From contig JACQFD010000006.1 in NCBI GenBank assembly GCA_016200225.1, positions 186,001-250,000 on the forward strand: a stretch of 64,000 nt of DNA. Direction: 5' to 3'. Position numbers and translations under genes: made by a program. Below the pieces are notes generated by a model, which saw only the letters and a list, made by a program, of their open reading frames with translations, did not search any database and had not been told where the DNA came from. This DNA comes from Planctomycetota bacterium (GTDB taxonomy: Bacteria; Planctomycetota; UBA1135; JACQFD01). Shown in pieces: positions 19,440 through 27,978 of this stretch. Each line of letters opens with the position of its first letter. Positions within the stretch are counted from its first letter, which is position 1.

Positions 19440-19713
19440 ATCATAATGGGTCACTTCGGGGGGCGAGGCGGAGCCGCGACGCGCGCGTGGATGCGCGCGC
19501 GCCGGCTCGGCCGAGCAGGCCGCGTTTAGTTAGTGTCGCAATAAGTGTTGTAATAGGGACTGGGCGGGCGGCGGGTCCGTGGCGCAAGACGGCGGCGGCG
19601 AAGGCGGCGCACATCGCGCCGAGCGTGTGCCACGCGCTGGCGGGTCAGGCGCGATCGCGCGGCCGGCAGCCGCCGCTGCGCCGCGCCGCGGAGCCCGCCG
19701 TCCGCATTGACCT
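19440..19713 (-). repeat. G+C-rich hairpin repeat, inverted copy A'
   Basis: Read on the minus strand this is a diverged copy of the element at 19115. It starts with AGGTCAATGCGG, the exact 12-base sequence that starts copy A, so the pair is bounded by perfect 12-base terminal inverted repeats (19115-19126 and 19702-19713). It carries the same left arm, the CGCGCC/GGCGCG core and the right half in degraded form. The pair looks like one composite inverted unit of about 600 bp. Confidence 0.7.
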
Positions 19714-19723
19714 AACTCTTAAT

Positions 19724-19750
19724 TACAATCTACAATCTACAATCTACAAT
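19724..19750. repeat. TACAATC tandem repeat
   Basis: Just under four copies of the 7-mer TACAATC stand directly after the inverted repeat pair. This looks like replication slippage. There is no gene until 19791. Confidence 0.7.
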
Positions 19751-19790
19751 TTATGAATCAATAAATGGGACTTTGGTTAGGCTAATGATC

Positions 19791-20582
19791 TCAGCTCAAA
19801 TCCGGCACGCTCATGGCAGTATTTGCAAGTTTAGCGATGGAGGATGGTTGACCGCCGCTGACTCGAGTTGTTGCACGAAGTAGTTTCACCCAATCCCGTG
19901 GGTTTACAGTTTTCTGTTGCTTTGTGGCTCGTGCGATTTCCTTGGCGAGGGTTCCGGAATCGCGATCGCCTTCGTACCGTAAGATCCATTTCGCGATTTG
20001 GGCGAGTGCGACGGCCGCGTCTTCGTTTAAATTTACTATTCCGGAGCGTTCGAGAATATTGCGTTGCGCCGCGCGCGCGCCGCGGCGGCCGACGCGGACG
20101 CGGGCGGAGAGCAATAGGGCGCCGGGAGTCATGTCTTGGTTGCGCCGCGGGTTGCGTTCGCGCTTCTCGGGCAGCGATTCGAGATCCATCTCGATATGTA
20201 GCATTCCGCGCGGCAGCCGCGGCCGGTCGTGGCAAATGAATTGATATACAGCGGAGTTCGCGAGCGAGAGCGCGACGTCGCGGGCGTCGTACGGGCCGCG
20301 CACGCGGCCGTGCGAACGCTTCTCAAGATACTTTTCGAGCGCGCGGCCGCGCAGATCGTGCACGACTTCTTCGCGGAGACCAATGGTTATAATGCGCCGC
20401 ATCCGCATGGCCGAGGTGAGTTCGCGGATGAACTCGCCGCCAAGCAAATATTGTAATATTGGATCGGGGCTGGGTGGGCGTTGGTTTTTGGACACGCGCG
20501 TATCACGTCGCGGGGATCGTGTGGCGGGCATTCTTGTATGCACGCGACGGCCGCCGCTTTTTGATAGAAAATCGGCGGGCAT
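19791..20582 (-). CDS. hypothetical protein downstream of rpiA
   Basis: I do not recognise this 263-residue protein. It is very basic and begins with an Arg/Ser-rich stretch of about 35 residues (RMPATRSPRRDTRVSKNQRP). A mixed alpha/beta region follows (IITIGLREEVVHDLRGRA, YQFICHDRPRLPRGMLHIEM) and the end is helical (VALAQIAKWILRYEG). No signal peptide or membrane helix is seen. The start at 20582 is 4 bases after the rpiA stop, so it should be translated from the rpiA transcript. An internal ATG at 20531 is an alternative start. Downstream lies the repeat-rich gap. Confidence 0.55.
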   Translation of the reverse strand: MPADFLSKSGGRRVHTRMPATRSPRRDTRVSKNQRPPSPDPILQYLLGGEFIRELTSAMRMRRIITIGLREEVVHDLRGRALEKYLEKRSHGRVRGPYDARDVALSLANSAVYQFICHDRPRLPRGMLHIEMDLESLPEKRERNPRRNQDMTPGALLLSARVRVGRRGARAAQRNILERSGIVNLNEDAAVALAQIAKWILRYEGDRDSGTLAKEIARATKQQKTVNPRDWVKLLRATTRVSGGQPSSIAKLANTAMSVPDLS

Positions 20583-20586
20583 ACTT

Positions 20587-21273
20587 TCAGCAGCGCGGGC
20601 AGTCGCGGACTTCGATCGTTCCGTCGTCCTTCGCGATCACGACGCGATGTGCAAGTCCGACGAAGAGGCCGGTTTCGACGACGCCCGGAATGCGATCGAG
20701 CGCGGTTTCGAGCGACGCGGCATCCTCGATGCCGTTGCGAAAACGCACGTCGAGGATCGCGTTGCCGTTATCTGTTAAATATATATTTCCGTCGCGCATG
20801 CGTTCTGTAACATTACCGAAACGTTCGAGCGACCGCCGCACGACTCCCGCCGCGAAGGGGACGACCTCGATCGGAAGGGGAAACGTCGTTCCGAGTTTTT
20901 CGACGACTTTATTTTGTCCGACGACAATGACTTCAACGCGCGAAAGCGATGCTACAACTTTTTCGCGAAGCAGCGCGCCGCCGCCGCCTTTGATCATTGA
21001 AAATGCGGCATCGATTTCGTCGGCTCCGTCGACCGTGAGATCGATGGCCGCCGCATCGCCGGGTGCAATCGTTGGAATTCCGTAGCGGATCGATGCAGCC
21101 TCCGTCGATTTCGAAGTGCAAACGCCGCGAAGCGAGAGTCCTTCCAAACGGATGCGCTCGCCGAGACGCCGCAGGAAATGCTCGACCGTGGATCCCGTTC
21201 CCAGGCCCACGACCATTCCCGACTCTACGTATTGCGCGGCAAATTCGCCCGCGAGGCGTTTCAGGTCCGTCAT
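20587..21273 (-). CDS. rpiA: ribose-5-phosphate isomerase A
   Basis: This 228-residue protein interconverts ribose 5-phosphate and ribulose 5-phosphate in the pentose phosphate pathway. RpiA motifs are all present: GLGTGSTVEHFL (phosphate loop), TSKSTEAA, DLTVDGADEID (catalytic Asp) and IKGGGGALLREK (catalytic Glu/Lys region). The frame runs 26 codons further upstream, but the start at 21273 has a good ribosome-binding site (AAAGGA about 8 bases before the ATG) and matches the family N-terminus. It is divergent from the iron permease gene; the gap holds that gene's control region. Confidence 0.93.
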   Translation of the reverse strand: MTDLKRLAGEFAAQYVESGMVVGLGTGSTVEHFLRRLGERIRLEGLSLRGVCTSKSTEAASIRYGIPTIAPGDAAAIDLTVDGADEIDAAFSMIKGGGGALLREKVVASLSRVEVIVVGQNKVVEKLGTTFPLPIEVVPFAAGVVRRSLERFGNVTERMRDGNIYLTDNGNAILDVRFRNGIEDAASLETALDRIPGVVETGLFVGLAHRVVIAKDDGTIEVRDCPRC

Positions 21274-21341
21274 GCGTTGTTTCCTTTGCTGGAAGCGCCC
21301 AGCCTCGCACGAGGGTTCGGATTTTGCCACGGGGCATCGAC

Positions 21342-21370
21342 TTGCCGACAACGTCGTGTACCCTTATTGC
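21342..21370 (+). promoter_or_regulatory. possible sigma-70-type promoter of the cytochrome c-FTR1 gene
   Basis: TTGCCG (21342-21347) and TATTGC (21365-21370) are separated by 17 bases. The match to -35/-10 consensus is only moderate, but the pair lies directly before the Fur-box-like palindrome, which would cover the transcription start. This is an inference from position. Confidence 0.35.
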
Positions 21371-21372
21371 AC

Positions 21373-21389
21373 TTGAGAATCATTCTCGA
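21373..21389 (+). promoter_or_regulatory. Fur-box-like palindrome
   Basis: GAGAATCATTCTC at 21375-21387 is a perfect 6-1-6 inverted repeat and resembles the core of Fur boxes (TGAtAATnATTaTCA type). It lies at the head of a ferrous or ferric iron permease gene, exactly where iron-responsive repression would be expected. It overlaps the best candidate start codon of that gene, so either the real start is further in or the transcript is nearly leaderless. Confidence 0.6.
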
Positions 21390-23406
21390 CAAAGCTCTCG
21401 CCGCGCTCGTGACGGCGTTCGTTCTTGCCGTCGGCGGCGCGCTGGCGGCGCATGAAGTCTTTGTATCCACGCCGGGCGGCGCGTCCGGAGCGCGAACATT
21501 AACAATCGCCGGAAACGACGATCGCGACCGCGAAGTACACAGAATGATCGGCCTGCTCGATTATCTCGGCGTCGATTACGCGGGGGCCGTTTCCGCCGAA
21601 GGAAAAGTCATCAGCGCGGAAGAGTATGAAGAACAGAAATCCTTCTCCGAGGAAACGCTCGCGCTGGCGGCGGATCTCGAGGGCGCGCCGGAAGGTAATA
21701 TTACAAAAAGCGCGCGCGCCCTCGCCGAAAAAATTCGCGCGCTCGCGCCGCCGCGCGAAGTGCAGGACGCCGCGCGCGAGACGCGATTATTTGTATTACA
21801 AAAATTCGACGTCCGGCTTGCGCCGGAGACGCCGCCGTCGCTCGCGCGCGGCCGCGAATTGTTTATGCAAAATTGCGCGGCGTGCCACGGGCCGCGCGGG
21901 GACGCCGATACCAGCAAAGCGAAGGAGTTAAAACCTCCGCCGCTTTCGTATCTTAGCGAAAAAGGGCGCATCGCGATTTCTCCCTATCACGTTTTCAATG
22001 TGATTACATTTGGCGTCTCCGGCACCGCGATGGCATCGTTCGACGTACTCGCGCCGAGGGAGCGTTGGAATCTCGCGTTTTTTGTAGCAACGCAGCGCAG
22101 CGCCGATTTTAAGAATCAACATCCCGAACTGCAACTCGGCGACGGCGGCGCGTCGCCGGCGGGATTGCCGAAATTTACTTTATATGAATTGTCCAATTCG
22201 ACTGATGCGCAACTCGAGCGCAGGTTGGGCGAATTCGGCCGCGCGCCGGAGTCGATTGCATACGATATCGCCTGGTTGCGGTTCACGCCGCCGTCGACGG
22301 GCCGCGAGGACGGAAGCCGGCTCGGCGTCGCGCGCGCGGAACTCGGAAAAATATTAGAATTGGCCCGCGCGGGCAAACGCGACGAGGCCCGCGGCCGCGC
22401 GTTCGACGTTTATTTACAACAATTGGAGCCGGTCGAAGCGACGCTCCGCGCGGCCGACGCGGAATTGGTCGCAAAGCTCGAAGCGGGATTTTTACAATTA
22501 CGCGCCGATATCCGCGACGGCAAATCCGATGCGGTTTTGTCGCGCGGTGTCGAGGAATTGGATAAAAACCTGGCGGTCGCCGGTGCGCTGCTCGCGTCGA
22601 ATGCCGATTCGAAAACATTTTCGCTGCTCGCGTCCGCATTAATTATATTGCGCGAGGGCATCGAAGCCGCGCTGCTCGTGGCGGCGATGCTGGGGTTATT
22701 AAGAAAACTCAACCGCCCCGACGTCGTGCGCTCGTTACATTTGGGCTGGATCGCCGCCATCCTCGCGGGCGCCGCCACGTGGCTGCTCGCGCGCGTCGCG
22801 ATCGACGTCAGCTCCGCGCAGCGCGAATTGGTGGAAGGCGTCGTCGGCCTGCTCGCGGCGGCAATGTTAGCGTACACGAGTTATTGGATCCTTTCGCGCG
22901 CCGATTCCAAACATTGGATGGAATTCTTAAAAGCGCAGATGAGCGCGGCAATCACTCGAAAAGGGCGCACGGCATTGTTTACAATCGCTTTCCTCGCCGT
23001 CTACCGCGAAATGTTCGAAACGATTTTATTTTATGAAGCCCTCTTGAAGGAACACGCGACGCAGACGGCCGCGATCGGCGCCGGAGCCGCGATCGGCGCG
23101 GGCGCGCTCGCCGTCGCGATCTTCATTATCTTTAAATTAAGCAAAAAACTTCCGCTCAAACTGTTCTTTACGATTTCGGGCGCGCTTTTGTATGTATTGG
23201 CGTTCGTATTCGCGGGCGGCGCCGTGCATGCGCTCATGGAAGGAGGCTACCTCGAGCCGCGCCCCGTGCATTTTCCGCGCATCGACTGGCTCGGCGTGTA
23301 TCCCGATCTGTTAAGTCTCGGATTGCAATCGATCTTCGTCGCCGGCGTCGCGATCGGATTGTGGATCGAATTCCGCGGTCGCAAACCCGCGGCCGCGCGA
23401 ATCTAA
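21373..23406 (+). CDS. cytochrome c-FTR1 family iron permease
   Basis: With the TTG at 21373 as start the protein has 677 residues and a good signal peptide (basic, then ALAALVTAFVLAVGGALAA). The periplasmic part has a c-type haem motif (NCAACHGP, C168-C171-H172) with a later Met (GTAMASF) as likely axial ligand, then a helical region. The C-terminal 260 residues are an FTR1 permease of about seven helices with the two iron-transport motifs REGIE (427-431) and REMFE (545-549). FTR1 proteins import ferric iron after oxidation of Fe(II); the fused haem domain could take those electrons. The frame is open to 21178 inside rpiA, which is rejected. A GTG at 21409 is the other possible start. Confidence 0.85.
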   Translation: MRIILDKALAALVTAFVLAVGGALAAHEVFVSTPGGASGARTLTIAGNDDRDREVHRMIGLLDYLGVDYAGAVSAEGKVISAEEYEEQKSFSEETLALAADLEGAPEGNITKSARALAEKIRALAPPREVQDAARETRLFVLQKFDVRLAPETPPSLARGRELFMQNCAACHGPRGDADTSKAKELKPPPLSYLSEKGRIAISPYHVFNVITFGVSGTAMASFDVLAPRERWNLAFFVATQRSADFKNQHPELQLGDGGASPAGLPKFTLYELSNSTDAQLERRLGEFGRAPESIAYDIAWLRFTPPSTGREDGSRLGVARAELGKILELARAGKRDEARGRAFDVYLQQLEPVEATLRAADAELVAKLEAGFLQLRADIRDGKSDAVLSRGVEELDKNLAVAGALLASNADSKTFSLLASALIILREGIEAALLVAAMLGLLRKLNRPDVVRSLHLGWIAAILAGAATWLLARVAIDVSSAQRELVEGVVGLLAAAMLAYTSYWILSRADSKHWMEFLKAQMSAAITRKGRTALFTIAFLAVYREMFETILFYEALLKEHATQTAAIGAGAAIGAGALAVAIFIIFKLSKKLPLKLFFTISGALLYVLAFVFAGGAVHALMEGGYLEPRPVHFPRIDWLGVYPDLLSLGLQSIFVAGVAIGLWIEFRGRKPAAARI

Positions 23407-23413
23407 ATATGAA

Positions 23414-25783
23414 CTATTTCGCCGCCGCGCGGTGGAGGAAATCGAGCATTTCCCCTTCGGTTGCCGCATTTCCGAATCCGAACTGATCGACGACCGTCTC
23501 GCCGTCGGACTGCAAAACTACATAATACGGCCGAGCGACTGTCTTATATTTATCCATCTGATATTGTTGATTCTCCTCGGACTCCTTTTTCAGTTCGGGA
23601 GACCGCGTTCGATCGAGCCAAAGTTCCACGAGTATGTACTTTTGTAATTCCGACGTCACGGTCGGACGCGGGAAAATGCTGTTTTCCACGCCGCGGCAGA
23701 CGACTCAGGTCTCGCCGGTGAAATTGATAAAAATCCTTTTGTTTTGTTGTTTCGCTTCGAGTTTCGCAACTTTCAGATCCTCAAGCCATCGGAGTTTCGG
23801 CCCCGATTTTTCGCTCCGGGAAAAGCGCGCGCCGCCGTAATCGGCGGGGGGGAGAAAGCTCTCGAGAAACGTTCCGTACGATCCGCCAAAGAGGCCCACC
23901 ATCAGATATATTACAAATGCCAGGACGCCGGTGCCGAACAGCGCGCGCACGGGGCCCACTTCGCCCTCGGCGCCGGGCAATTTTAAGATTCCGAATAAGT
24001 AAAGAGCGAGCGCGAGGAACAGCGCGATCCAAATCGCGAGAAACACCGGTCGTGTCAATAACTCGGTGTGCGCGGCGATGTCGGACGTCGAAAAGAATTT
24101 AAGCGCCGCCGCGATCTCGGCGAACCCCATCGAAATCTTAACAACTTCAAGCCACGCGCCGCCTTTCGGGAGGCGCTGCAGCGCCGTCGGAAAAATTGCC
24201 AGAAGAAAGAACGGCGCGGCGAACGCGGAAGAATAGGAGAGCATTCCGACGGTCGCCCGCCACGGATCTTGCGTGGATTGTAATAATAATGCGCCGAGAA
24301 TCGGCACGGTGCACGTGAACGACGCCAGTGTGAACGCGACGGCAATGAGCATCGTCATCGCATAATCGTTCTTTGCATTTCCCCGCGCTTCCTCGACTTT
24401 GTTTGTCAGCGAGGACGGCGCGCTGATTGTAAATAATCCGAGCAGCGCGAGTCCGAGAACGACGAACAGCGTCCCCATCGCCATATTGACCCATTTGTCC
24501 GCCGCGAATATTTGCAAGCCCGACGCGCCGAACAGAATCGAAACGCCGACGCCGATTAATGTAAATGTACCGATGATGCCGAGCGTGTAGGTTCCGGCCA
24601 TCGCGATGGATCGGCGGCGGCTGCCTTTTGCGCGTTTACTAAAAAACGAAACCGTGATCGGTATCATTGGAAACACGCACGGCGTAAAAAGCGACGCCCA
24701 TCCGCCGAATGCGGACGCGATCGCGAACGCTCCGAGCGTGAGGGTCTCGGATTGTTCCTTTGGCGAGTCGCCCGAGGCGGGGTTCTTGCCGCCCGCTTTC
24801 TTTTCGGCGGGTTTTGACGCGGCGCCGCCGGTCGTTCCCGCCGCCGCCGGTTTTTCTTTAATATCAAATGCCGCGGTCCACGACGCCGGCGGAAGGCAGC
24901 TTTTTTCGTCGCAGACCTGGCCGTCGACTTTGAATTCGGGTTTCTTACCTTTCCAGCCCGCCGCCGGAACGCGGACGCGCTGTTTTAATGTTACGGATCC
25001 GGTGTATTCGCGCTGGTCGATATTAAGATTCGGATCGTGAACGACTTTCGGCGCGGGTCCCTCGTACTTGCCGACGATTTCGAAATCGTCGGATGTAAAT
25101 TTTAACGGAATGCCGCCGTTCTCGTCGCTGTCCGGCGCATAGGTATGATTTCCGGTTTCGACGTCGAGATGGATCGACACGACCGCCGTGTCGCCGGGGG
25201 CGGGTTCGCCGTTGTCGATTTCCATATCGACTTTCATTTTGTAAGGTTGGCCGTCGAAGCCCGGCTCGGGCGATTTGATAAGTTTGCCCGCCACGCTCTT
25301 CGGCGGCGCGGGGGCAACGCCCGCGACAATCTTAATTTTCGCGGAGACATCGGCCGCGCCCTCGAGACATTTGGAAGTATTGCAGGATTGCCATGTCACT
25401 TTTGCGGTTGCGTCGATCTCGCCGGGTTTCGCGTTCGACGGCGCGGTGAACGGGATTTCGATCTGTATTGTTCCCTCGTACGCTTTCATCTTACTACCAA
25501 AAAACTCCTCCTCCTTCGGCTCCGGAAAGACAGGTTCGCCGATGACAAATCCTTCGGGGAATTGTGGTTTCACAACCGTCGGGAGCCCGCCATCCACCGT
25601 GTCCGAACTGTAAATATGCCAGCCCTTGTCGATTTTCAGTTCGAGCGAAAGTTTGCCGGATGCGCCCGCCGCGACGGGCGCCGCGGGGGAAGACAATTTG
25701 GCCGCGACGTGGACTTCGCCGATGCCCTGGGGCGAGGCCGCGGCAAGGATCGAAGCGAGGAGAATTGCGGGAATCGATGTCAT
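23414..25783 (-). CDS. dsbD: probable selenocysteine-containing thiol:disulfide interchange protein DsbD
   Basis: The frame has one internal TGA (23705-23707) and otherwise gives a complete 789-residue DsbD. It has a signal peptide, two N-terminal DsbD-alpha-like domains (about 25-150 and 180-310), and eight membrane helices (about 345-650) with both conserved membrane cysteines (LFTPCVFPMIP, SFTCTVPILG). A C-terminal thioredoxin domain completes it. The TGA sits exactly at the first Cys of the thioredoxin CxxC: FTGET-(TGA)-VVCR, residue 693, with Cys696 four positions on. Both sides read as conserved DsbD sequence, so selenocysteine insertion is far more likely than a stop. DsbD passes electrons from cytoplasmic thioredoxin to the periplasm. 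It converges on the iron permease gene with 7 bases between stops. Confidence 0.85.
23661..23704 (-). promoter_or_regulatory. candidate bacterial SECIS stem-loop directly after the dsbD TGA
   Basis: Immediately 3' of the UGA the mRNA can fold. An outer GUCG/CGAC stem joins nucleotides 1-4 to 41-44. An inner stem pairs GCG with CGC and GGAAAA with UUUUCC, with one bulged U. The apical loop is CAGCA, with its G at nucleotide 26. Known bacterial SECIS elements lie within about 40 nucleotides of the UGA and expose a loop G at 16-37 nucleotides, which fits. The G is the third rather than first or second loop base, so the match is good but not perfect. Confidence 0.6.
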
Positions 25784-25853
25784 CGGTTTTGGATCTTACG
25801 ATGTCCGACGGTGGTTCATGGTTTCAAAGCCTGCAAGAGTCGATAATTCCCGC

Positions 25854-26426
25854 ATGCGCCCATTGCCCTCACTTATCGTTGGAATCGTTGGTTTGTCGCT
25901 CGCGGCCGCCTCCGGACCCCGGTTCGCGCCGCTGTCATTTCAACAAAAACCAAAGGAGCCCGCCGCCGGCGCCGCCACGCCAAAACAAACCGAAAAAGAT
26001 CGCGTCGAACGCGAGATTCAGGGGGTCTGGTCGGTGATCGATTGCGTCAATCCGAAGATTTCGCCAATTCTGCGATCCTCGGGTTTCATGATGGTTCAGG
26101 ACGGCTGGCTCATGATCAACGCCGTCATCACGACAAAAAATAAAGATAATAGCGAATGGGATTATAATTTTGTCGGGTCCGCGAAGAATTATAGTATTGC
26201 GGAAACGAACCGCCTGCGCCTCGTCGACGTGTGGGGATTTTCGAACGACGGCGGCGAGTTGAAACCCGACGTTGGCGGCGTGATCGAGGAACGGACTTTA
26301 CAATTCATCGGCGCGCCCGAAATCGGCCAGAGATTAATTATCGCGCGCGGATCGAACGATTCATTGACATTCGTGCGCAAAACGCTTCCGCCCAAACCGC
26401 CCGTCGCGCCGCCCAACGACAAGTGA
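25854..26426 (+). CDS. secreted hypothetical protein, possibly lipocalin-like
   Basis: The frame is open from 25626, but that part runs over the dsbD start; the ATG at 25854 gives a signal peptide (RPLPSLIVGIVGLSLAAASG). The mature 165 residues contain a strand-rich core (EIQGVWSVIDC, GFMMVQDGWLMINAVI, LTFVRKTLPP) resembling the short lipocalin-like domains common in Planctomycetes, which is a tentative comparison. The C-terminus is proline-rich. The gene is divergent from dsbD, with 70 bases between the starts. Its stop overlaps the GTG start of the next gene (GTGA), so they form an operon. Function unknown. Confidence 0.65.
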   Translation: MRPLPSLIVGIVGLSLAAASGPRFAPLSFQQKPKEPAAGAATPKQTEKDRVEREIQGVWSVIDCVNPKISPILRSSGFMMVQDGWLMINAVITTKNKDNSEWDYNFVGSAKNYSIAETNRLRLVDVWGFSNDGGELKPDVGGVIEERTLQFIGAPEIGQRLIIARGSNDSLTFVRKTLPPKPPVAPPNDK

Positions 26427-27067
26427 GCGTCGCGTTTGCACTGCGCGGGCCGGCCGGGCGGCTCGAAGCGCTGCTCGATCCCGGCGAGAATGTAACAAAT
26501 CCGACGGCGGGCGCCGTCGTGTGCCATCCGCATCCGCTGCGCGGCGGCACGATGCACAATACAAATGTTTATAAAACGGCGAAAGCGCTCGCGCGCGCCG
26601 GATTCGATGTATTACGATTTAATTTTCGCGGCGTCGCCTTGAGCGCCGGCGCGCACGACGACGGGCGCGGCGAACGCGAGGACGTCGGCGCTGCGTTCGA
26701 CGCGCTCCACGCGCGAGGCTGCGCGCCGCTCGTGGGCGTTGGCTACAGTTTTGGCGCCGCGCAGATTCTTGCGGCGGGGATCGCCGACGCGCGCGTGGCC
26801 GCGATCGCCGCCATGGGGCTGCCCGTGAATATGTTAGATTTACAATTCGCGAAAGCGATCGACAAACCGCTGCTCGTCGTGCAGGGGGAGCAGGACGTAT
26901 TCGGTTCGCCCGCCGACGTGCGCGCGTTTTTCCGGCGCGGTTCGAACGATAACCCGAATATTAAAATTATAACGATCGACGGGGCCGGACATTTCTTCGA
27001 AGGCCGCGCCGAGGACGTCGCGAACGCGATCGCGGATTTCGCGAAACAATTTATAACAAAACAATAA
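26423..27067 (+). CDS. alpha/beta hydrolase
   Basis: The GTG at 26423 overlaps the previous stop (GTGA) and gives a 214-residue protein; no start further upstream fits. The family block CHPHPLRGGTMHNTNVY is followed by the nucleophile elbow GYSFGA, an acid in GEQDVFGSP and the His in GAGHFFEGR, so the Ser-Asp-His triad is complete. This small-hydrolase family acts on esters or acyl chains; the substrate is unknown. No signal peptide is seen, so it is cytoplasmic. Coupled translation with the secreted upstream protein suggests a shared role that cannot be named. Confidence 0.85.
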   Translation: MSVAFALRGPAGRLEALLDPGENVTNPTAGAVVCHPHPLRGGTMHNTNVYKTAKALARAGFDVLRFNFRGVALSAGAHDDGRGEREDVGAAFDALHARGCAPLVGVGYSFGAAQILAAGIADARVAAIAAMGLPVNMLDLQFAKAIDKPLLVVQGEQDVFGSPADVRAFFRRGSNDNPNIKIITIDGAGHFFEGRAEDVANAIADFAKQFITKQ

Positions 27068-27080
27068 CCATTATAATTCC

Positions 27081-27374
27081 ATGCAAATTCCAAAGGAATC
27101 TAACGAAAAGGCGTATCTGCGCGGCGCGTTCATCTGCGGCGCGCTTTTGATTGCCGGGCCGCTTTTTTACGGATCGGTGCGCGGATTTCCGAAGGATTTT
27201 TATATTTATTTCGTGCCGCCGATCGCGGGATTGCTCGTGATCGCGTACGCGCTCGAAAACACGTCGCGCCACCTGCGCGCGCGTATCGAACTGCTCGAGG
27301 ACGCCGAACGCGACCGGGCGGACCCGCGGACGCGCACGGAAGCGCATCCGCGATTCGATTCGGGAAGAAGATAG
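27081..27374 (+). CDS. small membrane protein
   Basis: This 97-residue protein is not recognised by family. It has two likely membrane helices (AFICGALLIAGPLFYGSV and FYIYFVPPIAGLLVIAYAL) and a charged, Arg-rich C-terminal tail (LEDAERDRADPRTRTEAHPR) that should face the cytoplasm. It starts 13 bases after the hydrolase stop and precedes the exonuclease gene by 49 bases. Confidence 0.65.
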   Translation: MQIPKESNEKAYLRGAFICGALLIAGPLFYGSVRGFPKDFYIYFVPPIAGLLVIAYALENTSRHLRARIELLEDAERDRADPRTRTEAHPRFDSGRR

Positions 27375-27423
27375 ATCATTTTAAGAAATATAAATTAAAC
27401 GGACGCGAAAGTAAATATTCAAC

Positions 27424-27969
27424 ATGCTCGAAGAAGTCTTCATTTCCATCGATATCGAAGCCGATGGACCGATTCCAGGCGATTATTCGATGTTATCGAT
27501 CGGCGCCGTCGTCGTCGGCCGGCCCGATGTTACTTATTATCGCGAATTGAAACCGATTTCCGACAAATTCGTCGCCGCATCGCTCGCGATCACGAAACTC
27601 GACCGCGACAAACTCGCCCGCGACGCGCCCCTGCCGGGCGACGTCATGGCGGAATTCGATCGTTGGCTGCGGACGGAAGCGGCTCCCGGAAAGCGTCCTG
27701 TATTTGTTGCATTCAACGCGACCTTCGATTGGATGTTCGTTCATTGGTATTTTATCCATTTTTTGGGCAAAGACCCATTCGGAATCGCCGGACTCGATAT
27801 GAAGGCATTGGCAATGGGCGTATTTCAAAAACACCGATGGGGCGATACCACAAAAAATAAATTGCCGGCGGAAGTGCGCTCAAGTTTGCCACATACTCAT
27901 AATGCACTCGACGACGCCAAGGAACAGGCGGAGATCTTTGTTAAGATACTCGCGAAATACGGGGGTTAG
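27424..27969 (+). CDS. DEDDh-type 3'-5' exonuclease
   Basis: This 181-residue protein has the DnaQ/RNase T-like exonuclease core: SIDIEADG with Asp10 and Glu12, AFNATFDWMFVHW with the third acidic residue, and HTHNALDDAKEQA with the His and final Asp. These four acids and the His bind two metal ions and cleave 3' nucleotides from DNA or RNA. It is a single-domain protein, so it could act in RNA trimming, proofreading or small-fragment removal. Its last 63 codons have a diverged copy 515 bases downstream, and the sequence following its stop also recurs there. Confidence 0.85.
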   Translation: MLEEVFISIDIEADGPIPGDYSMLSIGAVVVGRPDVTYYRELKPISDKFVAASLAITKLDRDKLARDAPLPGDVMAEFDRWLRTEAAPGKRPVFVAFNATFDWMFVHWYFIHFLGKDPFGIAGLDMKALAMGVFQKHRWGDTTKNKLPAEVRSSLPHTHNALDDAKEQAEIFVKILAKYGG

Positions 27970-27978
27970 AAGAGAGAA

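Noticed and set aside
19724..19750. TACAATC tandem repeat as a promoter or operator
   Set aside because: It lies past the end of a minus-strand gene and next to repeats; slippage is the simpler explanation.
21178..21372. N-terminal extension of the FTR1 protein to 21178
   Set aside because: It overlaps the rpiA start, has no signal-peptide character and crosses the promoter and Fur-box-like site.
23414..23689. Separate 91-residue gene starting at GTG 23689
   Set aside because: It is in the same frame as dsbD, lacks a ribosome-binding site and is only the rest of the thioredoxin domain after the TGA.
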